Of a DNA stretch of 64,000 nt, positions 17,271 to 26,580 are shown in pieces (the first letter of the stretch is position 1; every line of letters starts with the position of its first letter). Source of the stretch: Paraburkholderia panacisoli (GTDB taxonomy: Bacteria > Pseudomonadota > Gammaproteobacteria > Burkholderiales > Burkholderiaceae); the NCBI RefSeq assembly GCF_008369935.1, contig NZ_VTUZ01000006.1:1-64000 (forward strand), in the 5' to 3' direction. A program made the translations under genes and the position numbers. The notes under the pieces were generated by a model. The model was not told the origin of the DNA, searched no databases, and saw only the letters and a program-made list of their open reading frames with translations.

Positions 17271-18089
17271 TCAGGCACCCGTCAAAAACATTACGTCGCG
17301 CGGCAGCGGCACGAGATGCTGCCCGCCGTCGACCACCAGCGTCGTTCCGGTGACGCCGGCTGCATCCGCGAGATACAGCGCGGCGGCGACAATGTCCTCG
17401 GGCCGCGACGCACGGCCCAAAGGCGCAATACGGTGAGCGGCGGCAAAAGCATCCTCGGTCTGATCGCCGGATTGCATCGTCAGACCGGGCGCGAGCCCCA
17501 CCACGCGCACTTTCGGCGCCAGCGCCTGCGCCAGTGCGACCGTGGCGGTTTGCAGCGCCGCCTTCGAGAGCGTGTACGACAGGTAATCCGGATTCATGTT
17601 GTACAGCTTCTGATCCAGCACGTTGATCACGACGCCGCGCTGGCTTTCGTCGGTGCGCGCGGTCTCCGGCGTCGCGTCGAACAGCATGCGCGCGAGCACC
17701 AGCGGCGCGCCGAGATTCATCGCGGTCAGCTTGAGCAGCAGGTCGTAGCCGACATTGCGCGCCGTGTCTTCCTCGAAGCGCGACGCGTTGTTCACGATGC
17801 ACACCGGCCGGCCCAGCGCCGCCGTGCAGGCCGGCAAAAGCCGCTCGACCTGCGCCTCGTCGCCCAATTCCGCCTGCAGCGCGACCGCGCGGCGGCCCAG
17901 CGCGGCGATTTGCGCGACCACTTCGTCGGCCTCTTCGCGCGACGCGCCGTAGTGGACTGCCACATCCCAGCCACGCGCCGCGAAGCCGAGCGCGAGCGCG
18001 CGCCCGATGCGGCGGGCGGCGCCGGTAATCAGCACGACACGCGGCGTGTCAGGCGCGCGGGCAGCGGCGGTGTCCAGAGAGGCGGTCAT
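17271..18089 (-). CDS. Pteridine-reductase-like SDR oxidoreductase
   Basis: 272 residues. TGAARRIG at 22-29 is the NADPH-type TGxxRRIG motif of pteridine reductases. The catalytic set is Asp160, Tyr173, Lys177 (VLDQKLYN ... YTLSK), the Asp-Tyr-Lys pattern and spacing of protozoan PTR1 and FolM, not the usual Ser-Tyr-Lys of SDRs. It probably reduces dihydrobiopterin, dihydromonapterin or dihydrofolate. It sits upstream of folB on the same strand, which supports a pterin role. Exact substrate unknown. Confidence 0.82.
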   Translation of the reverse strand: MTASLDTAAARAPDTPRVVLITGAARRIGRALALGFAARGWDVAVHYGASREEADEVVAQIAALGRRAVALQAELGDEAQVERLLPACTAALGRPVCIVNNASRFEEDTARNVGYDLLLKLTAMNLGAPLVLARMLFDATPETARTDESQRGVVINVLDQKLYNMNPDYLSYTLSKAALQTATVALAQALAPKVRVVGLAPGLTMQSGDQTEDAFAAAHRIAPLGRASRPEDIVAAALYLADAAGVTGTTLVVDGGQHLVPLPRDVMFLTGA

Positions 18090-18102
18090 TTACAATGCGG
18101 GG

Positions 18103-19293
18103 ATGAATCCGAAAGCTCACCAACCCGATAGTTTACCTGCTCCCGGCCCAGGCCCGCTCGCGCAGTCCGAAGCGCTGGTCGCGCGAATCCGCGCGGACCT
18201 CGATAGCGCCGGCGGCTGGCTGCCGTTCGACCGCTACATGGAACGCGCGCTGTACGCGCAGGGACTCGGCTATTACAGCGGTGGCGCGCGCAAATTCGGT
18301 CTGCGCGGCGACGACGGCAGCGACTTCGTCACCGCGCCGGAACTGTCGCCGTTGTTCGCCGCGACGCTGGCGCGCCCGCTCGCCGAAGCCTTGCAGGCAA
18401 GCGGCACGCGCGACGTGATGGAGTTCGGCGCGGGCACGGGCAAGCTGGCCGCCGGCTTGCTCAACGCGCTCGACGCGCTGGGCGCCGGATTCGACAGCTA
18501 CTCGATCGTGGATCTGTCCGGCGAATTGCGCGAACGTCAACGCGAGACGATCGCGGCCGCGGCGCCCGCGCTGGTCGCGAAAGTGCGCTGGCTGGACGCG
18601 TTGCCGGAGCGATTCGAGGGGGTGGTGATCGGCAACGAGGTGCTGGATGCGATGCCGGTGCGTCTGTTCGCGTCGAACGGCGGTGTCTGGCACGAGCGCG
18701 GCGTGGTGTGGCGCGACGACGCGTTCGCGTTCGACGACCGGCCGGTGTCCGCGGCGGCGGACCTCGCGCTGCTGGCGGACCTCGACATTGCCGGCGACGA
18801 CTACGTAACCGAAACGCACGAAGCCGCCGGCGCGTTCACGCGCACCATTTGCACGATGCTCACGCGCGGCGCGGCGTTTCTGATCGACTATGGTTTTCCG
18901 CGTCACGAGTACTACCACGCGCAGCGCGCGCAAGGTACGCTGATGTGCCATTACCGGCATCGCGCGCACGGCGATCCGTTCCTCTATCCGGGCTTGCAGG
19001 ACATCACCGCGCACGTGGAATTCACCGGAATCGCCGAGGCCGGTGTCGAGACGGGCGCCGACTTGCTGGGCTTCACGTCGCAAGCGCGGTTTTTGCTGAA
19101 TGCGGGGATTACCGAAGTGTTGTCGGAAATCGATCCGGCCGACACGGCGAGGTTTCTGCCTGCGGCAAATGCAGTGCAGAAAATGTTGTCCGAGGCGGAG
19201 ATGGGCGAACTGTTCAAGGTGATCGCCTTTTCGCGCGGACTGGACGACACGCTGCGAGCGTTTTCCAGCGGCGACCGCTCGCATACGTTGTGA
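18103..19293 (+). CDS. MidA/NDUFAF7-like SAM-dependent methyltransferase
   Basis: 396 residues from the ATG at 18103. The N-terminal half has YSGGARKFGLRGDDGSDFVT, the SAM-binding EFGAGTGKLAAGLL and the VVIGNEVLDAMPV motif of the DUF185/PF02636 family, whose mitochondrial member methylates an arginine in complex I subunit NDUFS2. The bacterial target is not established. It is divergent from the SDR gene with start codons only 13 bp apart. It is followed at 32 bp by a DUF2905 gene. Confidence 0.85.
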   Translation: MNPKAHQPDSLPAPGPGPLAQSEALVARIRADLDSAGGWLPFDRYMERALYAQGLGYYSGGARKFGLRGDDGSDFVTAPELSPLFAATLARPLAEALQASGTRDVMEFGAGTGKLAAGLLNALDALGAGFDSYSIVDLSGELRERQRETIAAAAPALVAKVRWLDALPERFEGVVIGNEVLDAMPVRLFASNGGVWHERGVVWRDDAFAFDDRPVSAAADLALLADLDIAGDDYVTETHEAAGAFTRTICTMLTRGAAFLIDYGFPRHEYYHAQRAQGTLMCHYRHRAHGDPFLYPGLQDITAHVEFTGIAEAGVETGADLLGFTSQARFLLNAGITEVLSEIDPADTARFLPAANAVQKMLSEAEMGELFKVIAFSRGLDDTLRAFSSGDRSHTL

Positions 19294-19324
19294 TTTTTGC
19301 CTTATTGGGCGTCAGGAACTCGCG

Positions 19325-19519
19325 ATGATTCGCTGGCTGTTGACTACGTTCGTTGCGGTGGCGGTGCTGTCGAGCTGTTGGCCGTGGCTCAGGAAGCTCG
19401 GCATCGGCCGCCTGCCCGGCGACGTGACCTTGCGCCTGTTCGGCCGCGAGTACCCGTTTCCCTTTATGTCGACGCTGGTGTTGTCGATGCTGTTGTCGCT
19501 GCTGGCGAGGGTGTTGTAA
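19325..19519 (+). CDS. DUF2905 small membrane protein
   Basis: 64 residues with two hydrophobic helices (WLLTTFVAVAVLSSCWPWL and FMSTLVLSMLLSLLARVL), joined by the conserved loop GRLPGDVTLRLFGREYPFPF. This is the typical DUF2905 layout. Function unknown. It lies in probable operon with the methyltransferase. It converges on cca. Confidence 0.85.
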   Translation: MIRWLLTTFVAVAVLSSCWPWLRKLGIGRLPGDVTLRLFGREYPFPFMSTLVLSMLLSLLARVL

Positions 19520-19591
19520 GTTCGTTCGGGTCGGTTCGCCTTCGATCACGGCGGCATGCGCCGCGTCAAAGGCAAGCCCACGAAAAGCGCT

Positions 19592-20824
19592 CTACCCCAG
19601 CGCCGCTTCCACTGCGCGAACGCGCTCCTGATGCACGGCGTCCTTGATGCCGGCAGGCGCATCGGCCAGCCGCTGCGCCACCGCGCCGGCATCCACGCCG
19701 CGCGCCGCGACAAGCGCCACTCTAAGCCGCTCCGCTTGCGGATAGTCGCTCATCTCGAACCCCAGACGCCCACGCGCATCGGCCTCGCACGCCTGCAACG
19801 CTTCGGCGAAACGCGCCGGTTTGCGGATCGCGTCGCAACGCTCGATCAACCTCACCAGCGCCGCAGCCCCCATTTCCATCACGCGATGAATGCTGCCGTG
19901 CTCGCGCGCCACCAGCAGCGCCAGGTCACGGCAGTCGTTCGGCACACGCAGCCGCTCGCAGAGCGGCTTCAATAAATCGACACTGCGCCCCTCATGGCCG
20001 ATGTGGCGAGGCAAGACGTCCTCGGGCGTGGTTGCCTTGCCGAGGTCGTGCGCCAGTGCGGCAAACCGGACCGGCAACGCATAGCCCTGCTGCGCGGCGT
20101 GATCGACGACCATCATCACGTGCACGCCCGTGTCCACCTCGGGGTGATAGTCGGCCCGCTGCGGCACGCCGAACAGCGCGTCGATCTCCGGCAGAATCCG
20201 CGCTAACGCACCGCACTCGCGCAGCACCTCGAACATGCGCGACGGCTTTTTCTCCATCAAGCCGCGCGACACTTCCTGCCACACGCGTTCGGCCACCAGC
20301 GCATCCACCTCGCCGTCGGCGACCATCTTGCGCATCAGCGTCAGCGTTTCCGACGCGACCGTGAAGTCGACAAAGCGCGCGGCGAAGCGCGCGATGCGCA
20401 AAATCCGCACAGGGTCTTCGAGAAACGCATCGCTCACATGCCGGAACAGCCGCGCCTGTAAATCGGCTTGACCATTGAACGGGTCGACGACCGGGCCGGT
20501 CAACTCGCCGTCCGGGCGCACCTCGCGCGCCATCGCGTTGATCGTCAGATCGCGGCGCGCAAGGTCTTCTTCGAGCTTGACGTCCGGCGCGTAGAAGAAC
20601 TGGAAGCCGTGATAGCCCGCCGCTGTCTTGCGCTCGGTGCGCGCGAGCGCGTATTCCTCGTGCGTCTGAGGATGCAGGAACACCGGAAAATCCTTGCCCA
20701 CCGGACGGTAGCCCTGCGCCACCATCTGCTCGGGCGTCGCGCCGACGACCACGTAATCGCGGTCCTGCACCGGCACGCCCAACAGTTCGTCGCGGATCGC
20801 GCCGCCTACGGCGTAGATGTTCAT
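19592..20824 (-). CDS. cca: CCA tRNA nucleotidyltransferase with HD domain
   Basis: About 410 residues. MNIYAVGGAIRDELLGV and DRDYVVVG are the class II CCA-enzyme motifs. A C-terminal HD domain with ALAHDLGKATTPEDVLPRH is the phosphohydrolase part. It adds or repairs the 3' CCA of tRNA. The start at 20824 overlaps the stop of the GST gene as ATGA, so the longer frame extending to 21307 is not used; a second ATG at 20830 (MPMN) is a close alternative. It is the last gene of a minus-strand group. Confidence 0.94.
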   Translation of the reverse strand: MNIYAVGGAIRDELLGVPVQDRDYVVVGATPEQMVAQGYRPVGKDFPVFLHPQTHEEYALARTERKTAAGYHGFQFFYAPDVKLEEDLARRDLTINAMAREVRPDGELTGPVVDPFNGQADLQARLFRHVSDAFLEDPVRILRIARFAARFVDFTVASETLTLMRKMVADGEVDALVAERVWQEVSRGLMEKKPSRMFEVLRECGALARILPEIDALFGVPQRADYHPEVDTGVHVMMVVDHAAQQGYALPVRFAALAHDLGKATTPEDVLPRHIGHEGRSVDLLKPLCERLRVPNDCRDLALLVAREHGSIHRVMEMGAAALVRLIERCDAIRKPARFAEALQACEADARGRLGFEMSDYPQAERLRVALVAARGVDAGAVAQRLADAPAGIKDAVHQERVRAVEAALG

Positions 20825-21474
20825 GGGCATACGTCTTGATACGGAATCGCGAAGGTGTCGCTGCGCGCGGCATTGATCCATGCCTGCACCGCGGGCAACG
20901 CGGTGAGCCGCTCGACGTAGGCCCACGAGGTGGCGGACAGCGTTGGCCGCCACGTGTTGAAGCGCATCGCGACCGGCGCGTACATCGCATCGGCAATGCT
21001 GAACTCGCCGAACAGGAATGGACCGCCATGCGCGTCGAGGCAGTCGCGCCAGATGGTCTCGATCCGCGCGATATCGGCCAGCGCGCCCGGCGTCGCGTTC
21101 TTGCCAGGGAACGACGCGCGAATGTTCATCCACATGTTCGAGCGCAACTCGCCGAAGCCCGAATGCATCTCCGCGCTGACGCTGCGAGCGTGAGCCCGCG
21201 CCGCCGCGTCGCGCGGCCACAGCGCGTGCTGCGGGAAGCGCTCGGCCAGCGTCTCGGCGATCGCCAGCGAATCCCAGCTGGCCTGCCCCGCTTCGTCGAT
21301 CAGACACGGGACCTTGCCCGGCCCCTGCGGCGCGTGAGCGACGATCGCCGCGGTCGTGCCCGGTTGGTCCAGATGGATCAACACTTCTTCAAAAGGGATG
21401 CCGAAATGCTTTAGCAGCAGCCACGGCCGCATCGACCACGACGAATAGTTCTTGTCACCAATAAGCAGTTTCAT
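20821..21474 (-). CDS. Glutathione S-transferase family protein
   Basis: 217 residues from the ATG at 21474. The thioredoxin-like N-terminal domain has NYSSWSMRPWLLLK and GKVPCLIDE with a Ser-rich active-site region. The helical C-terminal domain ends in FGEFSIADAMYAPVAMRF, the GST signature. It probably binds glutathione; the substrate is unknown, possibly a detoxification or isomerase role. It overlaps the cca start (ATGA) and follows the NDUFA9-like gene by 30 bp. Confidence 0.85.
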   Translation of the reverse strand: MKLLIGDKNYSSWSMRPWLLLKHFGIPFEEVLIHLDQPGTTAAIVAHAPQGPGKVPCLIDEAGQASWDSLAIAETLAERFPQHALWPRDAAARAHARSVSAEMHSGFGELRSNMWMNIRASFPGKNATPGALADIARIETIWRDCLDAHGGPFLFGEFSIADAMYAPVAMRFNTWRPTLSATSWAYVERLTALPAVQAWINAARSDTFAIPYQDVCP

Positions 21475-21504
21475 GCCTGTTATCAACGGAGTGGGAATAG
21501 AGGT

Positions 21505-22458
21505 TTAGCGGCCGGCGGTCGCGCGGAACGTGTCGAAGCGCGAACGCGTCGACGCGCCGGTCAGATAGACCGGTGCGATCGTTTCGATGGCGACCGGCTC
21601 GATCCCGAGCTCAGGCGCGAGCGGGCCGCTCAACACGTTGTCGACTTTCATCGAATCCAGATTGTCGCGCGAGATCACCGGTTCGCCGGGTGCCATTTCG
21701 AAGGTCAGCGCCTGCAGCCGCGCCAACGCTTCCGGCAAGCGGATGATGCGCGCATGCTTGCCAATCACGTCGCCGCAATACGTGACGAGGTCTTCGAGTG
21801 TGTAGACCGTCGGGCCGCCCAGTTCGTAGGTCTGGCCGCTCGCGGCATCGAGATCGAGCACGTTGACGATCGCCTTCGCGACATCGTCGACATACACCGG
21901 CTGGAATTTCGCATCCGGCATCGCGAGCGGCAGCACCGGAAACGTCCGTTGCAGGAACGCGAACTTGTTTAGGAATTGATCTTCGGGGCCGAACACCACC
22001 GACGGCCGGAAAATCGTCCACGCGACGTTTGCCGCATGCACTGCCTTTTCGCCGTCGCCCTTCGAGCGCGAGTACATGCTGGGCCCGTTCGGATTGGCGC
22101 CGAGCGCGCTGATGTGAATGAGCCGATGCACGCCCTTGCCTTCACATGCCGCGACGATCCGGGTCGGCAATTCGACGTGCGTGCGCGCGAACTCCCGACC
22201 ATAGGGCGTGCCGCGTTTGCTGTTCAGGATGGCGACGAGATTGATCACGCAATCGGCGCCTTCGACGAAGCGCGCGAGCTGGACCGGATCGAACACGTCG
22301 GTTTCGATCACGTCGATCGGCAGGATGGTGAGATGGCGAGCGTTGTAGCGCCGCCTTGTGGCAATGCGCACGTCTTTGCCCATGTCGACGAGCGCGTTGA
22401 CGAGGTGGCTGCCGATGAACCCGGAACCGCCGATGATCGCAATGGCTTTATGTCGCAT
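21505..22458 (-). CDS. NDUFA9-like NAD(P)-binding protein
   Basis: 317 residues from the ATG at 22458. GGSGFIGSHLVNALV at ~10-24 is the Rossmann motif. The chain matches the atypical SDR family that includes complex I subunit NDUFA9 (GANPNGPSMYSRSKGDGE, then FRPSVVFGPEDQFLN). It lacks the YxxxK catalytic pair at the usual site (it has YSRSK), so dehydrogenase activity is plausible but not sure. Role in bacteria unknown. The upstream gene is a lytic transglycosylase 82 bp away. Confidence 0.82.
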   Translation of the reverse strand: MRHKAIAIIGGSGFIGSHLVNALVDMGKDVRIATRRRYNARHLTILPIDVIETDVFDPVQLARFVEGADCVINLVAILNSKRGTPYGREFARTHVELPTRIVAACEGKGVHRLIHISALGANPNGPSMYSRSKGDGEKAVHAANVAWTIFRPSVVFGPEDQFLNKFAFLQRTFPVLPLAMPDAKFQPVYVDDVAKAIVNVLDLDAASGQTYELGGPTVYTLEDLVTYCGDVIGKHARIIRLPEALARLQALTFEMAPGEPVISRDNLDSMKVDNVLSGPLAPELGIEPVAIETIAPVYLTGASTRSRFDTFRATAGR

Positions 22459-22540
22459 TTTCGACTCCCTGGTGGAAGCCGCGGCAACGGCTGGCGTGGC
22501 GCGCCGCAACCTCGAAGCGAGGCCGCGGCGGCACGGCGCT

Positions 22541-24508
22541 TTACGGTGCGATGTAACCCAGACGCGCCTTCAGCGATTGCGGACGGCCTTCGAACAACGC
22601 CGCGTAGTAGACCGTGTTGGACAGCACATTCTTGACGTAGTCGCGCGTTTCCTGGAACGGAATCGCCTCGGCGAAGATCGCGCCTTCAACCGGATGCTGC
22701 AACGACTGCCGCCAGTTGCGCGGACGGCCCGGTCCCGCGTTATATCCGGCTGTGGCCAGCACGGCGGACCCGTCGAACTGATTGTAGATCATCGACAGGT
22801 AGTTGGTGCCGAGCAGGATGTTGGTGTTGATGTCGTTCATCTGCTCGCGCGAAAGCGGGCCGAGGCCGATCTTTTTCGCGACCAGTTGCGCGGTGCCCGG
22901 CATCAATTGCATCAAGCCGCCAGCGCCGACTTCCGAACGCGCGTTGATGATGAAGCGCGACTCCTGGCGAATCAGCCCGTACGCCCATTCCACATCCAGA
23001 CCATTCGACTGCGCATCGCGATCGACGATCTCGCGGAACGGCGACAGATAACGCAGCGAGAAGTCGTGTTCGCTCTTCGTGCGGTCCGCCGTGTTGACGG
23101 TGCGGTCATACAGCTCGATACGGCGCGCGTATTCGGCGGCTGCGAGCAGGTGGCGGTCGCTCATCGTGCGCAGCGGCCAGTTCCATTCGCGATTGCCTTC
23201 GAGCCGCAGATTCAGCGCATAGAACCGCTGCGCCAGATCGAAGCCCGGCGTGTTGCCGGCTTGCTGAACTTCCGCATCGGTCACTGTGGTTTTCGGCGGC
23301 ACCGTGATCTTCTGGCCGAGTTCTTCGGCGGCCAGTTGGCCGTAGAAGTTGTAGCCCGGCGCGATCGATTCGAATTCCTGGTTGGCCGTGCTCGTGTCGC
23401 CGGCCTGTTTCAGTGCGCGCGCATGCCAGTACACCCACGACGGCTGCTTGCGCAACGTCTCCGGCATCTGCTCGATCGACCAGCGCACCATGTTCCAGTC
23501 GCCGGCGAGCAGCGCCGTGCGGGTGCGCCATTCATACGCGGGATTGGACAACGGCGCGTTCGCCGACAACCGGTACCAGTCCACCGCGGTGGGCATCTGC
23601 TTGAGGGCGGCCTGATAGGCAATCGTGCCCCAGCCGATCGCGCGCTCGGGCGAGTTCAGCGACGGCGCGACCGAAGCGAAGGTGGCCGCGGCCATCGCCG
23701 GATCGTTGCGCGCCATCCGCGTGATCGCGAGCAGCGCCAACTGATGCGACTGCGCATCCGGACCGACACCGCGCGCGAGCAGCAACGGCGGCGTGTTCGC
23801 GGCCTGGCCGAACAGCACCGGATCGGGCGTCGGGTCCCCGAGCGCGTCGACCAGTTTGCTGCCCGTGCTGGTGTAGTTCTGCTCGTACGCCAGACGGATC
23901 TGCTGCCAGACGTCGTCGGCGCTGAACTGGCGGCTCGCGCCCAGCGAGACGATCAGATCGACGCAGCCGTCGCCATACCACTTCGGATCGACCAGCAGCG
24001 CGCGCGCTGCATCCGCGACGTTTTCGCCGCGCGACGCGCGCGATTCGAGCGCGTAGCACTTCACCTGGGTGTCGTCGTTCAGCACGAAGCGGGCGTATTG
24101 CTGATCGAAGTTGCGCCAGTCGTGACGCGTGCCGAGCACCGTGAGGTAGTCGTTGCGCAGACGGTCGGCGATGGCCTGGCCGTCGTACTTCTGCAGGAAC
24201 GCCAGCACCGGCGCATCGGGCGCGTCGACGCGCGCATGGCCGGTGGAATCGAATAGCTGCGGCTTGAGCTGGAAATACTCCAGATACGAAGGCGCCGGAT
24301 AGTTCGGGATCATGCTCGCCAACTGCGCCGCGCGTGCCGCGTCGTTATTGCGGGCGGCCTCGCGCAACTGGACGAAGGTCTGGTCGTCGTTCGTGAGCTG
24401 CGAAAGGGGAATGGGTTTGACGGCGGAGGCCGTGCTGCACGCGACGAGTGCCGCTGCGGCCAGCGCCAGTCCGGCCGCGCGATATACTCGATAAAGGCGT
24501 TTTGACAT
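22541..24508 (-). CDS. Soluble-lytic-transglycosylase-70-like lipoprotein
   Basis: 655 residues from the ATG at 24508. A lipobox-like LVACSTAS follows the signal helix. The long alpha-helical superhelix precedes an SLT catalytic domain with RQESRFIINARSEVGA (Glu is catalytic) and GLMQLMPGTA, YNAGPGRP and FRETRDYVKNVL-type motifs. It resembles Slt70 in length and layout, cleaving murein strands exolytically. It starts 20 bp from the divergent 5-formyl-THF cyclo-ligase gene. Confidence 0.92.
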   Translation of the reverse strand: MSKRLYRVYRAAGLALAAAALVACSTASAVKPIPLSQLTNDDQTFVQLREAARNNDAARAAQLASMIPNYPAPSYLEYFQLKPQLFDSTGHARVDAPDAPVLAFLQKYDGQAIADRLRNDYLTVLGTRHDWRNFDQQYARFVLNDDTQVKCYALESRASRGENVADAARALLVDPKWYGDGCVDLIVSLGASRQFSADDVWQQIRLAYEQNYTSTGSKLVDALGDPTPDPVLFGQAANTPPLLLARGVGPDAQSHQLALLAITRMARNDPAMAAATFASVAPSLNSPERAIGWGTIAYQAALKQMPTAVDWYRLSANAPLSNPAYEWRTRTALLAGDWNMVRWSIEQMPETLRKQPSWVYWHARALKQAGDTSTANQEFESIAPGYNFYGQLAAEELGQKITVPPKTTVTDAEVQQAGNTPGFDLAQRFYALNLRLEGNREWNWPLRTMSDRHLLAAAEYARRIELYDRTVNTADRTKSEHDFSLRYLSPFREIVDRDAQSNGLDVEWAYGLIRQESRFIINARSEVGAGGLMQLMPGTAQLVAKKIGLGPLSREQMNDINTNILLGTNYLSMIYNQFDGSAVLATAGYNAGPGRPRNWRQSLQHPVEGAIFAEAIPFQETRDYVKNVLSNTVYYAALFEGRPQSLKARLGYIAP

Positions 24509-24528
24509 CGTTATTTCTGGAGCGCGAA

Positions 24529-25128
24529 TTGGACCCAAGCATAGCATGCAACGCTGTCCCGGCAGCGAAAAAGGCGCTGCGCCGAAGGCTATTGGAAGCA
24601 AGGCTGCAAGCGGCTTCCACGCCGGAGCACAATGCCGCGCTCGGGCGTCGCCTGCTCGATGCGTTGGAGCATTACGGGGTGGGTAGCGTGGGGTTCTACT
24701 GGCCGCTCGCGGGCGAGTTCGACGCGCGCCCCGCGATCTCGGTCTGGCTGGCTGCCGGCGCGCGGCGCGAAGCCAGTTTGCCGATTGTTAAAGAACGTGG
24801 CGTGCCGCTCGAATTCCATGCATGGACACCCGATACGCCGATGAAAATCGGTCATCACAAGATCGCCGAGCCGACCACCGGACAAAGGGTACTTCCCGAA
24901 CTGCTGTTCGTCCCTTGCGTGGGGTTCGACATCGACGGTTACCGGCTCGGCTATGGCGGCGGCTATTACGATCGCACGCTGGCCGCATGGCCGGGTTCGA
25001 AGAAGCCGCTCACGGTCGGCATCGCTTATGAAGCGTGCCGCACGCAAACGCTGCAACGCGAAGCCCATGACATTCCGCTCGATCTGATCGTCACCGAAGC
25101 GGGGACTTATCCCGTGCCATTGAGTTGA
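24529..25128 (+). CDS. 5-formyltetrahydrofolate cyclo-ligase
   Basis: 199 residues from a TTG at 24529, with TGGAG 8 bases upstream; no ATG fits the conserved N-terminus. PAAKKALRRRLLEAR and GFYWPL are conserved, and GYGGGYYDRTLA is the family ATP/product motif. It converts 5-formyl-THF to 5,10-methenyl-THF with ATP. The gene is divergent from slt. Confidence 0.9.
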   Translation: MDPSIACNAVPAAKKALRRRLLEARLQAASTPEHNAALGRRLLDALEHYGVGSVGFYWPLAGEFDARPAISVWLAAGARREASLPIVKERGVPLEFHAWTPDTPMKIGHHKIAEPTTGQRVLPELLFVPCVGFDIDGYRLGYGGGYYDRTLAAWPGSKKPLTVGIAYEACRTQTLQREAHDIPLDLIVTEAGTYPVPLS

Positions 25129-25198
25129 GCCTGCGGCAAGCCGCGGCGTCGCTTCGCTGCAACTTCGCCTTAGCCCGCCATAACCGCCATAACCCGCG

Positions 25199-25711
25199 TT
25201 ACAGGGACGCCGCCGCCCGGGCGGCCGTGTCGTACAGACCGGATGCGTTGCGCATCAGCTGGGCGGCCTCGCCGATCTGCTGATTGGTCAGCCCGCTTTC
25301 CTTCAGCGTCGAAATCAGACAGCTCTCGCGCACCTCGCGATACTTCAGACACAACTCGCGGCCCGCGTCGGTCGCCGAGAAGAACACTTCCTTGCCGGTC
25401 TTTTCGCTTTTTACATACCCTCTAGCTACGAGCTTCTTCAACGCGTAGGTGGCGACGTGCGTGTCTTCGATGTTCAGCACGAAGCAGATGTCCGCCAGCT
25501 TCTTGCGGCGCTCGCGATGGCTGACGTGGTGCAGCAGCGACACTTCGATTGCGGTCATGTCCTTGTCGCCCGCTGCCGACATGCAGCGCACCATCCACCG
25601 GTTGAAGGCGTTGCCCGCCATGATCAGCGCATATTCGAGTTCGGACAGTTCCGCGCTGGTCTCGGATACGAGGTGTTCCGATGAGACGATCTTGGTGGGA
25701 TGGCGCGACAT
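25199..25711 (-). CDS. Winged-helix (MarR-type) transcriptional regulator
   Basis: 170 residues with a winged-helix core: MTAIEVSLLHHVSHRERRKK (helix), LADICFVLNIEDTHVATYAL (recognition helix) and VARGYVKSEKTGKEVFFSA (wing). It ends with two helices usual in MarR dimers. It is divergent from pxpB across 215 bp, with an AT-rich stretch (25800-25830) that could be the operator. It may control the 5-oxoproline genes, but this is inference. Confidence 0.8.
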   Translation of the reverse strand: MSRHPTKIVSSEHLVSETSAELSELEYALIMAGNAFNRWMVRCMSAAGDKDMTAIEVSLLHHVSHRERRKKLADICFVLNIEDTHVATYALKKLVARGYVKSEKTGKEVFFSATDAGRELCLKYREVRESCLISTLKESGLTNQQIGEAAQLMRNASGLYDTAARAAASL

Positions 25712-25926
25712 GACGAAGAGTCTCGGGAGTCAGATGAGAAGGTGTCGGGAGTGTACGACGAGCGCCCGCTCCCGGGGAGCCTGGCAAAAACGCTTATTGG
25801 GAAATTGTTGATATTTTATTGATAATGTACGCTTGCAATGTCGCATGCGCGATGCTGCAAGCGCGTCTCGGGATCCGCCGTGCCCGAATCCTCCGACTCG
25901 ACCTGGGCCGTTAAGCCATCAGCCAA

Positions 25927-26580
25927 ATGAGCCAACCAAGAATCTTTCCGCTCGGCGATGCCGCGCTTGTTTGCGAAGCGCCGCCGCCTGCCTCGCTGGA
26001 GTGCCAGCAGCGCGTCTGGGCGGCCGCCGAGGCCGCGCGCGACTGGCCGCACGTGCTGGAAGTCGTGCCGGGCATGAACAATCTGACGCTCACGTTCGAT
26101 CCGCTCGAAGCCGACCGCGACGCGCTCGCCGAGCATTTGCTGACGGCCTGGAACGCCGCGAGCAAGGCGCGCGCGCCGGGCCGTGAAGTGCAGATTCCAG
26201 TGCAGTACGGCGGCGAGTTCGGCCCCGATCTGCAAGCGGTCGCCGATCACACGGGCCTCACCGCGCGCGAGGTCGTGCAGCGTCACGCGGATGGCGAGTA
26301 CGTGGTCTTCTTCCTCGGCTTCCAGCCGGGCTTCGCCTACATGGGCGGCCTCGAAGCCGCATTGCACGCGCCGCGCCGCGCGTCGCCCCGGCTCGAAGTG
26401 CCGGCGGGGTCGGTTGGCATCGGCGGCGAACAGACCGGCATTTATCCGGCCACTTCGCCCGGCGGCTGGCAACTGATCGGCCGCACCGAACTGCCCCTCT
26501 TCGACCCGGCGCGCCGCCCGCCCACGCTGCTACAGCCGGGCGACCGGGTGCGCTTCACCATCGCGGGGATGCACGCATGA
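25927..26580 (+). CDS. pxpB: 5-oxoprolinase subunit B
   Basis: 217 residues, KipI/AHS1-type. It has RIFPLGDAALVCE at the N-terminus, FFLGFQPGFAYMGG in the middle and GSVGIGGEQTGIYP. Together with PxpA and PxpC it opens 5-oxoproline to glutamate with ATP. It overlaps pxpC by 4 bases (ATGA). Confidence 0.9.
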   Translation: MSQPRIFPLGDAALVCEAPPPASLECQQRVWAAAEAARDWPHVLEVVPGMNNLTLTFDPLEADRDALAEHLLTAWNAASKARAPGREVQIPVQYGGEFGPDLQAVADHTGLTAREVVQRHADGEYVVFFLGFQPGFAYMGGLEAALHAPRRASPRLEVPAGSVGIGGEQTGIYPATSPGGWQLIGRTELPLFDPARRPPTLLQPGDRVRFTIAGMHA

